Assembly: GCA_963969365.1 (NCBI GenBank)
Contig: OZ017749.1
Span: 1,798,001 to 1,862,000 of the forward strand
DNA length: 64,000 bases
Direction: 5' to 3'
Origin: Asterochloris sp. CNOR1
Lineage: Eukaryota; Chlorophyta; Trebouxiophyceae; Trebouxiales; Trebouxiaceae
Position 1 is the stretch's first letter; every line of letters begins with the position of its first letter. Shown here piece by piece: positions 1 to 12,253 of this stretch. The notes under the pieces were generated by a model. It did no database searches, was not told the DNA's origin, and saw only the letters and a list, made by a program, of their open reading frames with translations. Made by a program: the position numbers and the translations under genes.

Positions 1-3000
1 GCCTGGGTGTGATCATATGCGCAGCATGAGGCAGCTGCTTGACTTCCTAGATGCAGGTCAGTGCTCGTCTGTGGCTGCTCTCACAGAGACAAGCTGCTGT
101 GAACGGCAGCCTGCTGCTGATCTGATTTGACTTGTACAGACATTGTTTGCTTTCAAGAGACCAAGATGGTAAGGCAGGAACTGAGTCCTGATCTGGGCCA
201 AGTTGAGGGCTGGTGAGTCTGCATTTTGTTGCATTGCATGTCAGTAGAGCAGCAGCAACAGCTTATAATCTTGCACTGATGCAATGCAGCACTGTGTGAT
301 TTGTCAAGCCTGGGAATGAGCTGCATCCTGGTGCATTGGCACATCTTTCTCATCTGCCCTCTCTGGCTCTAGATTGGGGCGGCCATGTTAAGACAAGCAC
401 GGACATCCTGCAGAAGATATTTCTTGGCTGCCTGCAGGGACTCGTACTTCTCCTTCTGCAAGACACGGACAGGCTACAGTGGGGTCGCCACTTTCGTGCG
501 CAGTGCTGTCTCTGTCCCAGTTGCCGCAGCTGAGGGCATCACAGGTAGTTGAGTCCAGCGAGCTGTGCTTTGAAGCCAACTTGCATGAATACAGTTGCTG
601 CTGGACTGAGGCATGTCCTCCTGCAGGTATTCTGGACCAAAATATGGGAGGGGTAGCTGCTGGCATGGCAAGCGTCAGGGGCACCATTCCATCAGCAGCA
701 GGGGAGCTCTCAGACAGGTATGCGCACCACTATCCTGCACCAGGGCAGCATCTCTTATCTGGAGGGCTGCAGAAACAAGAACTCTTACGGTGCCCTTTGA
801 AGGACATCTCCGCCTCGTTGCAGGATGCAGCACCCTGTCTGCCCACTACTGCCAACGCTGCTTGTGACCTCGCCTGTCTTTCAGCAAGCTGATCGATGTT
901 CACAATGTCCAAAAGTCCTCTGACACAGCAACGCATCATATGAGACACGACAGGGACCAAAAGCTGTGGCGCCTAGCTGATGCCACAGCTGGCCATTACT
1001 GCCCTGCTTGCCGCACTGCAGGCTGGGTCCCGCTGTGCTGTACTGCAGTGCTGCATCCCGTGGATGCATGTCAATGCTGCAGCCTGGGGTGTGCATGTGA
1101 TGTCAGCCGCAGGGCTGCAGACCACGAGCTGTGGCCCGTTGCTCACTCTATTGCTGGCCAAGAGGGCCCATGCATGCTGCACTGCAGGCTGGGCTGCAGT
1201 ACAATTGCTTCAGCCTGTATCCCCGTGTACTCTGCGCTGCAGTTTCACTGACCACGAGCTGGCCGAGATTGACCAGGAGGGGCGCTGCGTGTGCACCGAC
1301 CATGGTTGCTTTGTGGTATTCAACCTGTACGTCCCAGCGATAACCACAGAGGACAAGGCCGCAGAGCGCTTTGCTTTCAAGCTTCGCCTCCTGGAGGTCA
1401 GCAGCTGCGCAGAATTGCCCTGCCACAGCAGCCGCCCCACTGCATCATGCACAAGGCGGCAGAGCGCCCACTGTCCTCAAGCCGTGCTATTGGGACATGA
1501 TGCATGCTTAGGCTCCAGCACCTGGTGTGATGCATGATTGTCACCTTCCCGGGGGAGGGCTGGACCCCCCTGGCTGGCCTTGCTGACTTGAGCCGCACTC
1601 AAGTGAGCAAACACGGCCAGGTCTCCCGCCAGCTGCGCCTTCCTGCAAGATGCTCTGCTATGTGCTCCAGCAAATCATGGATGCTGAGCCCTTTGTGCTG
1701 ATGTGCACCTCCAGATGTTATGTCTCTGCCAGCAAGGAGCCAGCCTCGCAGGCAGCCATGCATGGACCTTCACATAGAGTGAGGACACTGCTTGCAGCCT
1801 CTGCAGCTGCGCATGCTACCTTTGCTTGCTGGGACGGCTGGCCAGCTGCACATAGTATCCAAAAACACCTGCAATGCCTGCAGGCCCTGCAGATGAGCAT
1901 GTGTGCCTGCCAGGCTGTCACTTCATGTGCCCAGCAGCAGCAGCAGGCCCTGCCACTGCAAGACACTTCTCAGCGGCGCTTTGCACAACCATTAGGATGC
2001 ATCCCTGTTTGCATGCCCTGCAAGCCTGGCTGTTGCCAGTATCATTTAACACTGCCTGCAGGCCCTGCAGCTGCGCATGGAGGCCAGCCAGGCAGCAGGT
2101 AAAGCTGTCTTCCTCATTGGTGACCTCAACATCAGCCCCTTTCCTCTGGACTCCTGCGATCCCGGCGACTCCGCTGCCTTTGTGGAGCGCAGGGACCGCC
2201 AGTGGTTCCACCAGCTGCTCAGTATACATGGCTTTGTCGACATGTTCCGCCACTTTCACCCTACCAGGTGTGCTTGCATGGGGAGCCCAGTCTACCCATG
2301 TCAGGTTCCGCAAGCCATCTTGCCTGTTCTATGGCTGACTTACATTGGCACTCGCATCTGCAAATTTGCCAGTTATGTTGCCGAGCCCTGTGGCTGGGCC
2401 CATGTCACCCTGTGCCAGCCGTTGCAGCTTCCCTTCAACAAGCAGAGTGCCCTGCCCACCAGGGCTGCCTCCTCAGTGCCCTTGAGTAAGCTTCCCTATC
2501 TTGGGGCAGAGGATTTGGCAGGGTGTGGGCCAGCACTCATGCAGCGCCTGCAAGGCAGAGCTCCCAGCTTGGAATCTTGTCTCGTGCCATGACTGCAGGA
2601 GTGAAGCCTACTCGTGCTGGAGCACAGCCAGCAGTGCACGTGTGAACAACTATGGCGCTCGCATTGACTTCATCCTGCTGGGCCCCCCAAAAGCCCACTG
2701 TGCCGCTGATGATGCAAGGGACAAGGCCCAGTCAGGAGGCTGGCCTGCACCTGGGGCACGGGCTGCTGCGGAGCAGTGTACAGCAGGCTCTGGCATGCAT
2801 TCACGGCAGTTGCTGGGCTGTGTCACCGCCTGCGACATCTGGCAGGATGCGCAGGTGCGCTGCAGCTGATGTGCTGAGGTGTGCACCTGCCGGCTGAGCC
2901 GGCACAGGCAGGGACTGGTCGCACTGAGCAGCAAGCTTGGCCCAGCTTCACAGTTTCCTACAGAGCCAATGACGCATCACACCACCAGGTCTAGCTCGTC

Positions 3001-4104
3001 ATACTGGCCTGCCTGCAGGGCTCTGATCATGCCCCTGTCAGGCTGGAGATGGTTCTGCCTCTTCCCCTACCAAGGCCCAGCAACCCACCACCGCTGTCCA
3101 CCCGATTTTTGCTCACAGGTCCGCAACACCGGCGAAGCACTCCGCATGTTATGCTGACAGCACTTGAAATGAATGGCTTCTTACCGGTGACCCTCTTCCT
3201 GGTGCTGGTTGCCTCAAGCATTTGGATGGCACCCTGCAGCAATGCACACTGCACCAAGTAGGGGCATGGCGCTGCTGCAGGCACCCAGGGCAAGCTCACA
3301 GCATGGCTGAAAGTGCCTCAGCTGTCTCCTGCACCAGGAGCATCACAGGCCCTAAGCAGTGCGGAAACTGCCAGTCATCTGGAGAGCCAGCCTGGCACTG
3401 AGAAGCTACCGTTGAGTCAGCAGCTGTTTAGCAAACCTGCCTCTGCTGGCAGCCTGGTCTCTCGTGATGCCAGTGACAGCAGCCTCAAGTCTGCTCGTCA
3501 TAAGCTCATCACATCTGGTAGTACTGCTGGTAGCAAGGGAAAGAGGGCAAAGACCTCTGGACAGCAGAGCCTGACGCGCTTTGTAAAGCAGCCTGCTACT
3601 TGCCCTACACAGTTAGAGCCAGCTGCTGCCTCTCCGTCAGACACTAGGTGTGCTGCTCAGCCCCCATTGCCTCCCCCTGCTGAGCCCTCGTTGGGCAGTA
3701 CTAGTGGGTCTGCTGAGCCCACACCGCGCACATTGCAGCAGAGCAGCCCTCAGCATGATGGCCCAGCCAACAGCACCGCTGTTGCCAAGGCGGCCTGGAG
3801 CCGCATTCAGGAAAGCGCAAAGCCGCCGCTGTGCAGCGGGCACAAAGAGCCCTGTGTGATTCGTGAGGTCAAGAAGAAGGGGCCAAACAAAGGTGTGATG
3901 CTCAGTAGGTGCTCATGCTGCCCCAATGAAGGCACTGAGCCTTCAGTTCAATGAACTGCCATTGCAGGTCGCTTGTTCCATGTGTGCGCCAGGCCTGATG
4001 GTGTTCCGCCCAAAGGACGGTGTGACTTCTTTGCCTGGGTGGGGAGCCGCACTGTCCGCGGGGAACCAGCAGTTGCTCCCACCAAGAAGCAACGTCTGAA
4101 GTGA
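1..4104 (+). CDS. APE2: AP endonuclease 2 (APE2/APEX2-like), 5' end outside window
   Basis: Base-excision-repair nuclease of the exonuclease III family, expected in the nucleus. Exons I can chain in phase: up to 56, 140-168, 373-544, 627-717, 1243-1396, 2062-2267, 2599 to about 2700, one ending 2853, 3018-3118, a large one ending 3892, and 3968-4104. Early exons encode LDFLDA then DIVCFQETKM (metal-binding Glu), followed by GYSGVATF. GDLNISPF (catalytic Asp/Asn) lies in 2062-2267, NNYGARIDFILL in 2599 onward and GSDHAPV (catalytic Asp/His) in 3018-3118. A low-complexity linker carries QQSLTRFV, which fits a PCNA-interacting box. The C terminus is a GRF zinc finger (CSGHKEPC, then VCARPDG and CDFFAW), diagnostic of APE2 rather than APE1. 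The first codons of the catalytic domain lie left of base 1. Exon borders between 2700 and 3300 are uncertain. Confidence 0.93.
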
Positions 4105-5138
4105 ACATTAAGAGCAGCTGCAACCTTTATTCGTCCAGACTTGATGCCATAATCAAGATACCTCTGACTATTCTGCTGCTGATCATCCCTGCTTGGTGAG
4201 CACACCCCAAAAGCACAGATGCTTTACACCAGTGCCTGTCAACACCCACTAGAGGTGTGTGCATGACAACACCAGCTGGCCGGCTCGCAGAAGCTGGCAT
4301 TCTCAACACAAGCCAGGGAATGCTGACAACAGCATCTTCTCCATGTTGTACTCGCTGTGGGAGGCACTGGCTGCTGCTTGCATGCAACATCAGGCACAGC
4401 TGTGGCAGATTGTGATGGTCAGCATATTCAGGCACAGCCATTTCACCCTTGTTAGGTCAGCACCATGTTGCAGCTTGCGCAGCGCTTTCCCACCATGTAT
4501 GCTGCAGCATTTGTGTTGTGCTTGTGCTCTGCACAGCCAAGTTGCTGCGGGCAAAGCAGCGCCATCTGTTGCAGTCAGTGCACATGCTGAGCATCTGCAG
4601 TACTGGTGCAGCTCTGCTGCATTCTGGTTGCCAGAAGCATTCTTGGTGCCAGATGGGTCTGCTGCAGCAGGCTGCGCTAGGGGCCTACAGTGCAAAAGAA
4701 TACAGGAGAGGGGGGGATGCAGTGTGCAGGCCTTATCCCATGAGCTGCATTGACAATGCAGCAGCTAGCTCACCAGATACCCCACACGGCAGGCATGCTG
4801 GTCGATCATGCAGTCACTGCCCTCTGGGCTTCGTGTCACTACTTTTGCAGGGCGCTAGAGGGCCTCTTTGGGCGAGTGGGGCGGCAGGGTAAGGTTCACA
4901 GCATATCAGAGATCAGTGGCTGCCTGTCCTTCATCAGTCTGGCTTCTTAGAGAAAGAGAGACAGTTTCACAGTCCGGGGGCACACTGGCATGCTTTGCTA
5001 CGTCTGTGGTCAAATGGGTTTGACCACCACCAGGAGGAGGAGCAGTGCTGGTGTAAGCATTGGACGATGTTGGACGTGGCTGGGCTGTCGACTGTCTGAG
5101 TGCCTGCTCACTGCTAACGCCGTTCTTTGACGTTCACA
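4105..5138. other. Intergenic region between APE2 and NDC80
   Basis: About 1 kb between two genes in the same direction. It should hold the APE2 3' UTR and the NDC80 promoter and 5' UTR. I see no open frame with family similarity, no clear TATA box and no TGTAA close to the APE2 stop. Several CTGCAG words occur, as everywhere in this window. Confidence 0.5.
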
Positions 5139-8100
5139 ATGAGCCGCAGACAGACTCTGGGGGGCCTCAGCCCTGCTCAACTCAATGCAAGGGCCTCCTA
5201 TGCGCCCACCAGGATGGCCAAGGATGGCAAGGGGGGCAGCACTAAGGCAGGGGCTGGCGTCAGTGGCAGGCTGTCCCTGGCCCCCAGCTCCATGCGGCAA
5301 GGTGATCACTGCAATTATGATAATTAAAGTCTCTTCTTCAGCCACATTGGCAGCTGTTGGCCAGCACAGCCTCATCAAGTCCTCTCCACTGCCTCTGCAG
5401 GCAACGGTGGGCCAGGCAACAGCCGCCTGTCCATGGTCTCTGGCCTGCAGCGCCGCTCCAGCACCTTTGGCAAGAAGCCCACCGGCAGCAAGCAGGACCC
5501 CCGCCCCATCAGCGACAAGGGGTACCAGCAGAACTGCGCCCGCCTCCTGATCCAGTACCTCAGCACGCACAGCTACGAGCACCCTGTCTCACTAAAGACG
5601 CTGGCCAGCCCCATGAGCAAGGATGTCTTCAACATCATGCAGGTGACTCAGCCTGTCCTGCTGTCATGGCACAACCATCTGCCGTGCTGAGACAGCGCTC
5701 CCTGCTGCCTTCCCGATTGCCCTGCTGCCTGCCCTGTATGTCCTGTGCGCACACGCTGTGCTGGCGCTGGCTGCTGGTTGGAGACATCAACAGTGCCTGG
5801 GACAGCTGCCCGGGCAGTCCTGCGCAGGTCCCTCTACTGCCACTGCACTGTCAGACGCTGCTTTGCCTTGCAGTTCCTGCTGCGCCAGGTGGATCCCCAC
5901 ATCAAAGCCTTCGGCAAGATTGAGGATGATGTGCCCACGCTGTTCAAGCAGCTGAAGTACCCCTTTCAGATCAGCAAGTCGGCGCTGTTTGCAGTTGGCA
6001 GCCCCCACACCTGGCCCAGCCTGCTGGCAGCCCTGGGCTGGCTGGTGGAGCTGCTCAACTACTCCGAGAAGGCAGAGCAGGTGGACATTGCCTGCCTCAC
6101 CAGCCCTATGATGTGCCTGAGACAAAGGCTTGCACCCTTAGCGCTCATGAAGCTGGTGCAGCCAATCAGAGCACTCAAAGTGGTCGCTTGAGGTGAGGGG
6201 CCTGGTTGATTGCCATGCATTTCACAGCCAGCAGCAGCCGCACAATCACCAGCCCCTGGGATGTGCCTCGCTGACTTTGTGAGGTGACTCAGATGCAAGC
6301 ATGGGCTGGGACTGGACATCTGGGATTGCTACCCCCTGCTTGCGGCAGCCTGGCAGACAGCGATTCACAGAGCTGAAAGTGTATGTTTGGGAGGCGCCTG
6401 CCATATGGGCCTTTTGGTCTGTACAGAAACAGCAGCCTTGACCAGAGCACCCATGCAACTTTGCTGGGTGTCGCAAAGCTTCATGAGACAGAAGGCACTG
6501 GAGCCCGGAATCCGGCACCCTTGGTGCCAGCGGCAGAGCCTCCGTGCAGCAAAGCCTTTGTGCAGCAAAGCCTCCGTGCAGCAAGTCCTCCGTGGCGACA
6601 GGCAGCACAGCAAGTGGGGAGGCATCAGCAGCCTCACGCTGGGCATCCACACTGCTTGCAGGCCAGGCCTGACGCCTTTGATGACAAGCAGCGCAGCGAG
6701 ACAGACTTCTTTGAGTATGTGGCCAGGTCCTACCGCTTCTTCCTGGCGGGGGAAGACTACCAGTCCCAGGCGGTGGACGACGAGAAGGCGCAGGAGCTGG
6801 AGGAGAGGGCGGGGGAGGTCAAGCTGCGCAACCAGGCCATCCAGCAGGTGGGGGCACAGACCGCTGCCTCTTCAGTCCTGGAATTGGGATGGGTCTGGCA
6901 AGAAGACTGCACTTGTACTGCGTCTGGCATGGGGCAAAGGGGGGCAGGGGAGAGCAGCTTGCGTGGGCAGGCCATGCGAACGGTGTCGCTGCTGCCTGCA
7001 TGGCATGGCAGGGGTGTCTTGTTTGGAAAGGAGTCGGGGCTTTAGCCGGCAATCATGCCTCAACCAGGCTATCAAGCAGGTGGGGTGCTGCGTGCGTTTC
7101 CTGGCATGGGTTCTCCCTGAGAGGTCGAAGGGGCCAAGCTGCGCAATGAGGCCATCCACCAGGTGAGGCCGCGACCTGCAGGGCATGGCAGCTTGTCTCG
7201 CTCACAAAGGGGTGGGGTTGGAGGGTGGAGGTCATGCTGTGCAGTTGGGCCAATCAGCAGGCGCTGGGGCAGGCGTCGTGGCTGTGCATCTTGACGCAAT
7301 GCGTGCTGAAGGAGCATAAAGAAAAAGTTATTGGCTTTTGCCTGCCTGGTCGTGCATGTGGCACAAGAGGCACCTGGGCCACGTCCCTGATGCAAAGGTG
7401 TTGCCTGCTCCAGAGTAACAGCCACCTTGTGAGCTGGATGCCTGTCTCAAGAGCTTTGCCAGGCCAGGATAGAAAACCTAAATGCTTCCCTGCGGGAGAA
7501 TGAAGGCTGCACGTGGAGCTGCATGTCAGGTTGACAGTCTCTGTTTCAGCAACAGCTTCCTGCTGCACTTCACAGTGCTGCCGCAGACTTACGCCGTGCA
7601 GCCTGAGCTGCGCATTTGTCAACTTGCTGGATGCTGGTCTGTGTGCTGCAGGCAGAGCTGGATGCCAGGAGGTGGGTGCCCTATGTGCTGGCAGCTCCAT
7701 GCAGCACGGACTGGCTTCAATGTCTTCAGTTGCACACAAGACACTCACTGCTGTCCTGCAGGAGAATGAGGGGCTGCAGGCAGAGCTGGATGCCATGAGG
7801 CGGGCGCCCTCCGCGGTGGCAGCTGCGCGCAGCAAGAAAGCGGAGCATGCCTCCGACAGGCAGAAGTTTGTGCAGCTCAACGAGAACCTACAGGTGTGAG
7901 CATCGGCTGGGAAGGGGTCCTTGCCCAGGCTGCCTGTACCTCTCCTCCCAGCAATCTGTAGCGTGCTTCTGCACTCTGCCAACAGCTGCAGCAGCAAGAA
8001 ACCTTCCTTCCTGTCCAGGAGGTGCTCTCCTTGTTCAGCCATGGGACTGCTCTGCGGCTGCCAAACCATCTAGAAGCCTTCTCCCTCATGCCTCGGCAGC

Positions 8101-11100
8101 CATCACTCTGTGCTGTGCACCCACAGTAAGGCTGAAGCTCATATGCTTATAAACATGGCCTCTCCCCTGCAGTCGCACAAGGTGACGCTGCAGCGCAAGC
8201 TCCAGGAGCGCCAGGGAGATCTGCAGAGTAAGCAGCAGCTGCTGGCGGCCGTGGAGAAGGTGGGTGCCTGCTCAGCACTCGTAGATGCACACAGCTCAAG
8301 GTCCCTGCATTGTGACCGCACAGCTTGCAGCTTGTGGCCTCAGCACTTGATGACCATTGTAACTTTCTGGCTGTGAGGGTGGAGCCCCAGCATGCGTGCA
8401 TTGCAGCGCTGTCCTCTTGACGCCAGCCAGCTACCACATATAGCTGCGCACATTGGCAGCACATATGACTGGCCTGCCGTCAGGCCCAAGCCTTGACAGC
8501 ACGTGCTGCAGCAGCCAACCCATGTTTGCTCGCCATATTAGGCTGGTGACAGCTGTATCAATGTGTCCTGCTGCAGGACAACAGCGAGATGCGGGTCACT
8601 GTTGGTCAGCAGACAGTCAACAAGGACGATGTGGTGCGCATGAACCAGGAGAAGTGAGTGGGAGAGCACTGTGCACGCATGTGTGTGCATTCACAGGATT
8701 ACTGCGCAGCCCAGCTTGACCGCTTAGTGAGCCAGAGGTTGAGAGGAGGTAGATTGCTCAGCCTCATTTAGTGTAACATCGCTGTCTCTCTCATCCACTG
8801 GAAGTGTGCATGTTGCATTGTTGCATTGTTGGAGTTACTAGACAGGCTGTATGTCTGTGTCACTGGGAGGACTGCACTGGCAACACTTCATGTCAGTAAA
8901 CTCTTGTGCAGGCTGAGCTTGGTTGCATTGACAGCCTTGCACGGTCGGTGTCTGGCTTCCCTAGACGCACTGCACACAGTGTGCCTCCGTCGGACCTCAG
9001 GCGGTGCACACAGCTGTGCCCAGGACTAGTGCCTGCTTGCAGCGGGAGCATGGGACGCCAGCCGCCAGCCCTGACATGCTTGCAGGAACAAAATCAGCAT
9101 TGCAGCATCTGCCAGCCCCTCATCAGCTGCCAGCTTGCTAGATTCTTTTCACAGGGGGGGCTCCATCAAGGCCAGCTTCCAGAGCGAGACCAGCGCAGAG
9201 TAGAGCCTCCCAGATGCAGCCTGTGGAAAAGCCAGGCCTCCCATGTGGTGCTGGCAAACAATGGTGCCCTGCTCGTGCAGGACCAAGCAGACCGAGATTT
9301 TGTCACATGCAAGCAGCCAGCGGGAGGCGTTGGAGGGGCGGGTCTATGAACAGGAGGTGGCACTGGAGCATCGCTTTGATGAGCTGGAGGCTGCTGTGCA
9401 GGTGGGAGGCTGCTATGTTGCAATTTTGGCCAGCAGCCCACTGCATGAGCTTTTGAGGCAAGTGCTGGAGGCTGCTATGCCCTTGGGCCCCAGGTTCACT
9501 GTGCTTGTAGACTTTGTGACCAGGCCGTTGTGCAGGTGGAGATGCTGCTGTGCTTGGCCACCATATATGCCTTGGCCGTGCATTGGTGAAGGAGTGCTGT
9601 GGCCAGGCTGCTGTGGAAGCGAACGGCTGATGTTCTGCATGCTGCCAGCTGTTGACTGCATCATGAGCTCTGCAGGCAAGTGCTGGGGCTGATGTGCAGG
9701 TGGGGGAGGTCACTGCGCTGCATCATGGCAGGTGGAAGGAAGCTGCTGCGCAAGTGCACAGTTGCCTTGTCAACCACGTCAAAAGACACAGTGCAGCTGC
9801 TGCGGGGATAGCTCTGCAGCGGCAATCTCTGGCCACAAGCATTGTCATTGAGCTTGTCAACTCCTTGTGAAGGCTGCCCGAGCCTTGGAAGCCAATGCTG
9901 GGGTTGGAAGCCTGGCTGCACCCTGACTGTCAGGATGTCGTACTTTTGTGCTCCTGCTTTCCATGACATATTGTAATCAGGTTGCTCAATAGCTTTCCAT
10001 GACCTTGCAGGCGTACTACACGTCTGCAGAACGCCTGCAGCTCATTCCCAGCACGGCCAAGCGCACTGCTGGAGTGCAGTACGAGCTTCAGGTCAACAGA
10101 GGGGGCGCCACTGCAACAGAAATTGTCAGCGTGGACTTCAAGGTGGGCGCATGCTCCCTGACAGAACGCCAGATGTTGATGAGTGACGGTGCCTGCCAAG
10201 GGCTGACCAGGCTATCATTTTGCAAGTGTGCAGCCAAATTGCATAGACACCCTGCCAGGCAAGCTGAGGGTTCTCAGACCAGGGCGCCAGACAAGGCTGG
10301 ACTGCTATTCTGCCAGCCTGATCACATCCAGCTGTCTGTATGCCAAGCACAGTCAGTTTACGTTGGCCTTGCCCTTCTGGGCAGCAACAATGCTGACACA
10401 TCTCCAGTGCTCTATCCAGCAAGCGCTGCGCCCTGCCTGCACGCTGCGCATTGTTAAGCGCTAGGTTGGCTGGGGGGCAGCCTGGCCACACAGACGCCAA
10501 GACTGTCGCAGACATGGTCCACCTGACCATGCCTGCCTGCATGGATGCAGGGCACTGTCAAGCCGGCTCTGGGGCGTTTGAGGGACAATCTGGCCACGCG
10601 TGCGAGGGAACTGTCGCAGGAGCTGCTGGCCCTGCAGGAGAAGCGCGATGCTGGTCTTGATGCCCTCACGGAGCGAACTGAGGACAACGCTGCCCTGGAG
10701 ACAATGGTGAGGGCTGCATGGTGCAACCTTGGCTGAAAGCACATGAGCGTGGACTCTTACAGGGTGCAACGCAGCCGAAGATGAGCTGCCAGGCTTACGG
10801 CTGCTGGCTGCACTTCGAATCACACCTCACAATCTGAACACCAGTCTGATGTGGCGTCCTCAAGGTGTCGAGAGGCATCGTAAGGAGGACTCAAGTCCCA
10901 CTGCACGAGCCCGCCTGGAGGGCATGGTGCACAGTGACTGCGCCCAACATCAACCTGTACACCGAGGGCTACCTGTTCGCCCGCCTGACTGACTGGAGCC
11001 CACTCGTTGCAGCCCCTGGGAGTTTGGGTGCTGCAGTTTCATCAAGGAGCCAGCAGTATGGAGATGCCTGCCTGCAGGCGCCCTGTGGAGAGGCCACACT

Positions 11101-12018
11101 GCGCAGCATCCTGGTGACCACTGACCCTAAGCGCCTTTGTGCAAAAGGTTCTTGCCCTTCACTGCCACTGCACCTTGCCAGCAAAGGGCCTGGCCCTGCA
11201 GGTGCACCGCTTGAGGGCCACGCTGCGCAGCAAGAAAGGGCATTGGCTGGTCAGCGTCCCACTGGCACTGGCCCAATGCAAGTGGTGCTTGCCCTCTGAT
11301 ACGACTGCAATCCTTGAGTTCAAGAGGGCTGCTGGCCTGCAGGTGCACCGCCTGGAGGCCACCCTCCGCGGCAACCGCAAGGCGCTTGAGGTTGAGGTGC
11401 ACGCCACGGAGGCCCAGGCTGAGCGCCTGAAGGGGGAGGTGGCCGCCCTGCGCAGCGTCGCATGCGACACCCTGGCAGAGAGCGAGGCGCGCATGCAGGA
11501 GCTGCAAGCGCACTGCGACAGTGCTGTCAGGTGGGGTGCCTTGGCTGCCACCAAGGGCTAGCAGTGTGAGCCAGCCTGCCGCACTCCTGGAGGGTTTAGC
11601 CAGCGGTTTCTCAGTGGAAGACAGGGGCAGAATGTTCATTCAGGCTGGCATAGCCAAGTTGGATGGTTGGTGAGACGCCGATGTAGATGCTCTGTGGCTG
11701 CATCACTGTGTTGGCATCGCACTCCTAGACAGTGTGGCGGCCAGGCGGAGCCTTTGCAAGGTTCAGTAGAGCTTGCCGGAATGCTGTGCTACCTTTGGCA
11801 GTCCAGACTGCTACACACAAGTGCCAGCACCCACTGTCAGTGCTCATGGCATGACTCCATTCCGCTGCAGGTCAAGCGAGGCTGAGATGCAGGAGTTGCA
11901 TGTCAACATGAGCTCAGCCTTAGAGGTCCTGTTTCATCACAAGCTGCACATCCAGCAGGCACTGGACAAGGTCCAGCAGCATGTCGAGGGCATCAAGGCA
12001 GAGCTGATTGCCCTGTGA
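5139..12018 (+). CDS. NDC80: Kinetochore protein NDC80/HEC1
   Basis: Microtubule-binding subunit of the outer-kinetochore NDC80 complex (partners NUF2, SPC24, SPC25). Securely phased exons: 5139-5301, 5401-5642, 5874-6080, 6662-6847, 7762-7893, 8173-8259, 8577-8653; later exons near 9280-9400, 10013-10140, 10550-10710, 11343-11530 and 11871-12018. The ATG at 5139 opens a basic Ser/Thr-rich tail with RRQT and QRRSSTFGKK, the kind of site Aurora B phosphorylates in other species. The calponin-homology domain follows (DPRPISDKGYQQNC, then FKQLKYPFQISKSALF and GSPHTWPSLLAAL). The rest is coiled coil, with a conserved LQLIPST block in the segment starting 10013. The reading frame is broken by many introns, several of which contain partial copies of neighbouring exons, so the coiled-coil exons are the least certain part. 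Confidence 0.93.
6538..6594. repeat. 16-bp tandem repeat in an NDC80 intron
   Basis: Three head-to-tail copies of GCCTCCGTGCAGCAAA (second copy GCCTTTG..., third ends in G), then a partial fourth. It lies in the intron 6081-6661. Each unit contains GTGCAG, which resembles the local 3' splice signal. Confidence 0.8.
7060..7162 (+). repeat. Degenerate copies of the end of NDC80 exon 6662-6847
   Basis: The exon ends ...CTGCGCAACCAGGCCATCCAGCAG followed by GTGGGG. Similar words recur at 7060-7079 (CAACCAGGCTATCAAGCAG, then GTGGGG) and 7133-7162 (CTGCGCAATGAGGCCATCC..., then GTGAGG). Both copies keep a donor-like end. The second is open in frame and could be an alternative exon. Confidence 0.7.
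7643..7680 (+). repeat. Upstream copy of NDC80 exon sequence 7771-7808
   Basis: A stretch reading CTGCAGGCAGAGCTGGATGC is repeated at 7771-7808, inside exon 7762-7893. The upstream copy lies in the preceding intron. Confidence 0.75.
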
Positions 12019-12081
12019 CCTGTGCAAGCAGCAAGCATTCTCTCATCTGTGACTCAGTCGACTGTGTTGCATCATTTCATC

Positions 12082-12119
12082 ATTTGATGCTGCATCAAAT
12101 CAGCAATTTGATCATGTAA
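12082..12119 (+). terminator. NDC80 3' end: hairpin and TGTAA poly(A) signal
   Basis: ATTTGATG-CTG-CATCAAAT (12082-12100) is a perfect 8-bp inverted repeat 64 bases after the NDC80 stop. TGTAA, the usual chlorophyte polyadenylation signal, follows at 12115-12119. The hairpin may be incidental. Confidence 0.5.
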
Positions 12120-12253
12120 GAATAGTTGCTCCAGCTTGCTTGAAGTGCATGAACAGAACAGATGGAGCTCTGATATTGATGCATGGCATCAACAGCGCAT
12201 CAACAGCAGAGTAGATCAAGTTGACAGAAGGCACAAGATAGGTGGGCTGATGC

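Noticed and set aside
6538-6594. CRISPR-like array
   Set aside because: The repeat units abut with no spacers and the genome is eukaryotic; it is a simple tandem repeat in an intron.
6387-7166. 259-codon open frame inside NDC80
   Set aside because: Shadow frame: the NDC80 exon 6662-6847 is coded in another frame with clear family similarity.
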